DNA of 5,299 nucleotides, taken from NCBI GenBank assembly GCA_946482615.1, contig CAMLSF010000218.1:1-5299 (forward strand), read 5' to 3'. Of the stretch, positions 5,161 through 5,299 are shown piece by piece. Each line of letters starts with the position of its first letter. Position 1 is the stretch's first letter. The notes below the pieces were generated by a model, which was not told the origin of the DNA, searched no databases, and was given only the letters and a program-made list of their open reading frames with translations. The stretch is from an uncultured Chromatiaceae bacterium (lineage in GTDB: Bacteria > Pseudomonadota > Gammaproteobacteria > Enterobacterales > Alteromonadaceae). The position numbers and the translations under genes were made by a program.

Positions 5161-5299
5161 GCTGATCTCAACATGAGACAAAACCGCTTTCACACTCCCT
5201 AGTTCCCGCGAACCAAGCTTTTTAACCACTTCCAGACCGTACAAACAATTTGCTTCAGATTGACAGGAATTAACACCAGCAAGGCGCTGCCTTCCGAAA
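5158..5299 (-). CDS. possible C-terminal end of a - strand gene, cut by the window edge
   Basis: Reading leftward from 5298, one frame stays open for 46 residues and ends at a TAA (5158-5160), 52 bases before the Fic ATG on the same strand. The end contains NSCQSEANCLYGLEVVKKLG. The mix of residues is protein-like, but the stretch is too short to tell a real tail from a chance open frame, and another frame here also stays open for 32 residues to a TAG. I recognise no family. It could be a gene end, a degraded gene or a non-coding repeat. Confidence 0.2.
   Translation of the reverse strand, partial: FGRQRLAGVNSCQSEANCLYGLEVVKKLGSRELGSVKAVLSHVEIS

Noticed and set aside
5146..5165. Possible insertion-sequence end (TGGTGGACACTTT resembles some IS3-type termini)
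   Set aside because: No transposase frame, matching inverted end or target duplication is visible in the window; the resemblance is short.
5166..5178. Small hairpin TCTCA-ACA-TGAGA as a terminator
   Set aside because: The arms are only five bases, no T-run follows on either strand, and it lies inside the possible open frame.

Overview
The window comes from a bacterial chromosome or accessory region. The protein style (a class II Fic protein with a winged helix, a Gln-rich HNH protein) and the roughly 45-50% GC of the larger genes suggest a marine or freshwater gammaproteobacterium, Alteromonadales/Rheinheimera-like. That assignment is an impression from the sequence, not a search result. No rRNA, tRNA, CRISPR array or complete insertion sequence is visible.

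Layout, left to right. (1) Positions 1-902, + strand: the C-terminal part of an HNH-family nuclease whose start lies before the window. (2) Positions 972-1610 and 1643-2419, + strand: two closely spaced genes for small three-helix membrane proteins that I do not recognise. The second is conspicuously AT-rich compared with its neighbours. (3) Positions 2420-2610: a non-coding stretch. Its first 84 bases hold nothing recognisable, and its last 107 bases hold an array of TGGCGCAGTT / AACTGCGCCA half-sites, including two near-perfect palindromes. (4) Positions 2611-3987, + strand: a Fic-domain protein with an N-terminal winged helix and a non-canonical Fic loop, QPFADINKR in place of HPFxDGNGR. 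(5) Positions 3988-4109: a short convergent intergenic region carrying a decayed copy of the same palindrome. (6) Positions 4110-5105, - strand: a second Fic protein with a canonical Fic loop and a C-terminal winged helix. (7) Positions 5106-5299: the promoter region of that gene with a different short palindrome, and the possible tail of another - strand reading frame that runs off the window edge.

How the parts may work together. The two Fic genes face each other. Each carries a DNA-binding module, at opposite ends of the protein, and each has a palindrome just ahead of its start. The simplest reading is that both are autoregulated Fic-wHTH proteins. The N-terminal-wHTH protein probably binds the TGGCGCAGTT half-sites, which sit on one helical face and reach to within 8 bases of its start codon. 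The HNH gene and the membrane-protein pair share strand and close spacing and could form an accessory (possibly defence-type) cluster, but nothing in the sequence proves a functional link. The most distinctive signal in the window is the half-site array together with its decayed copy on the other side of the first Fic gene.
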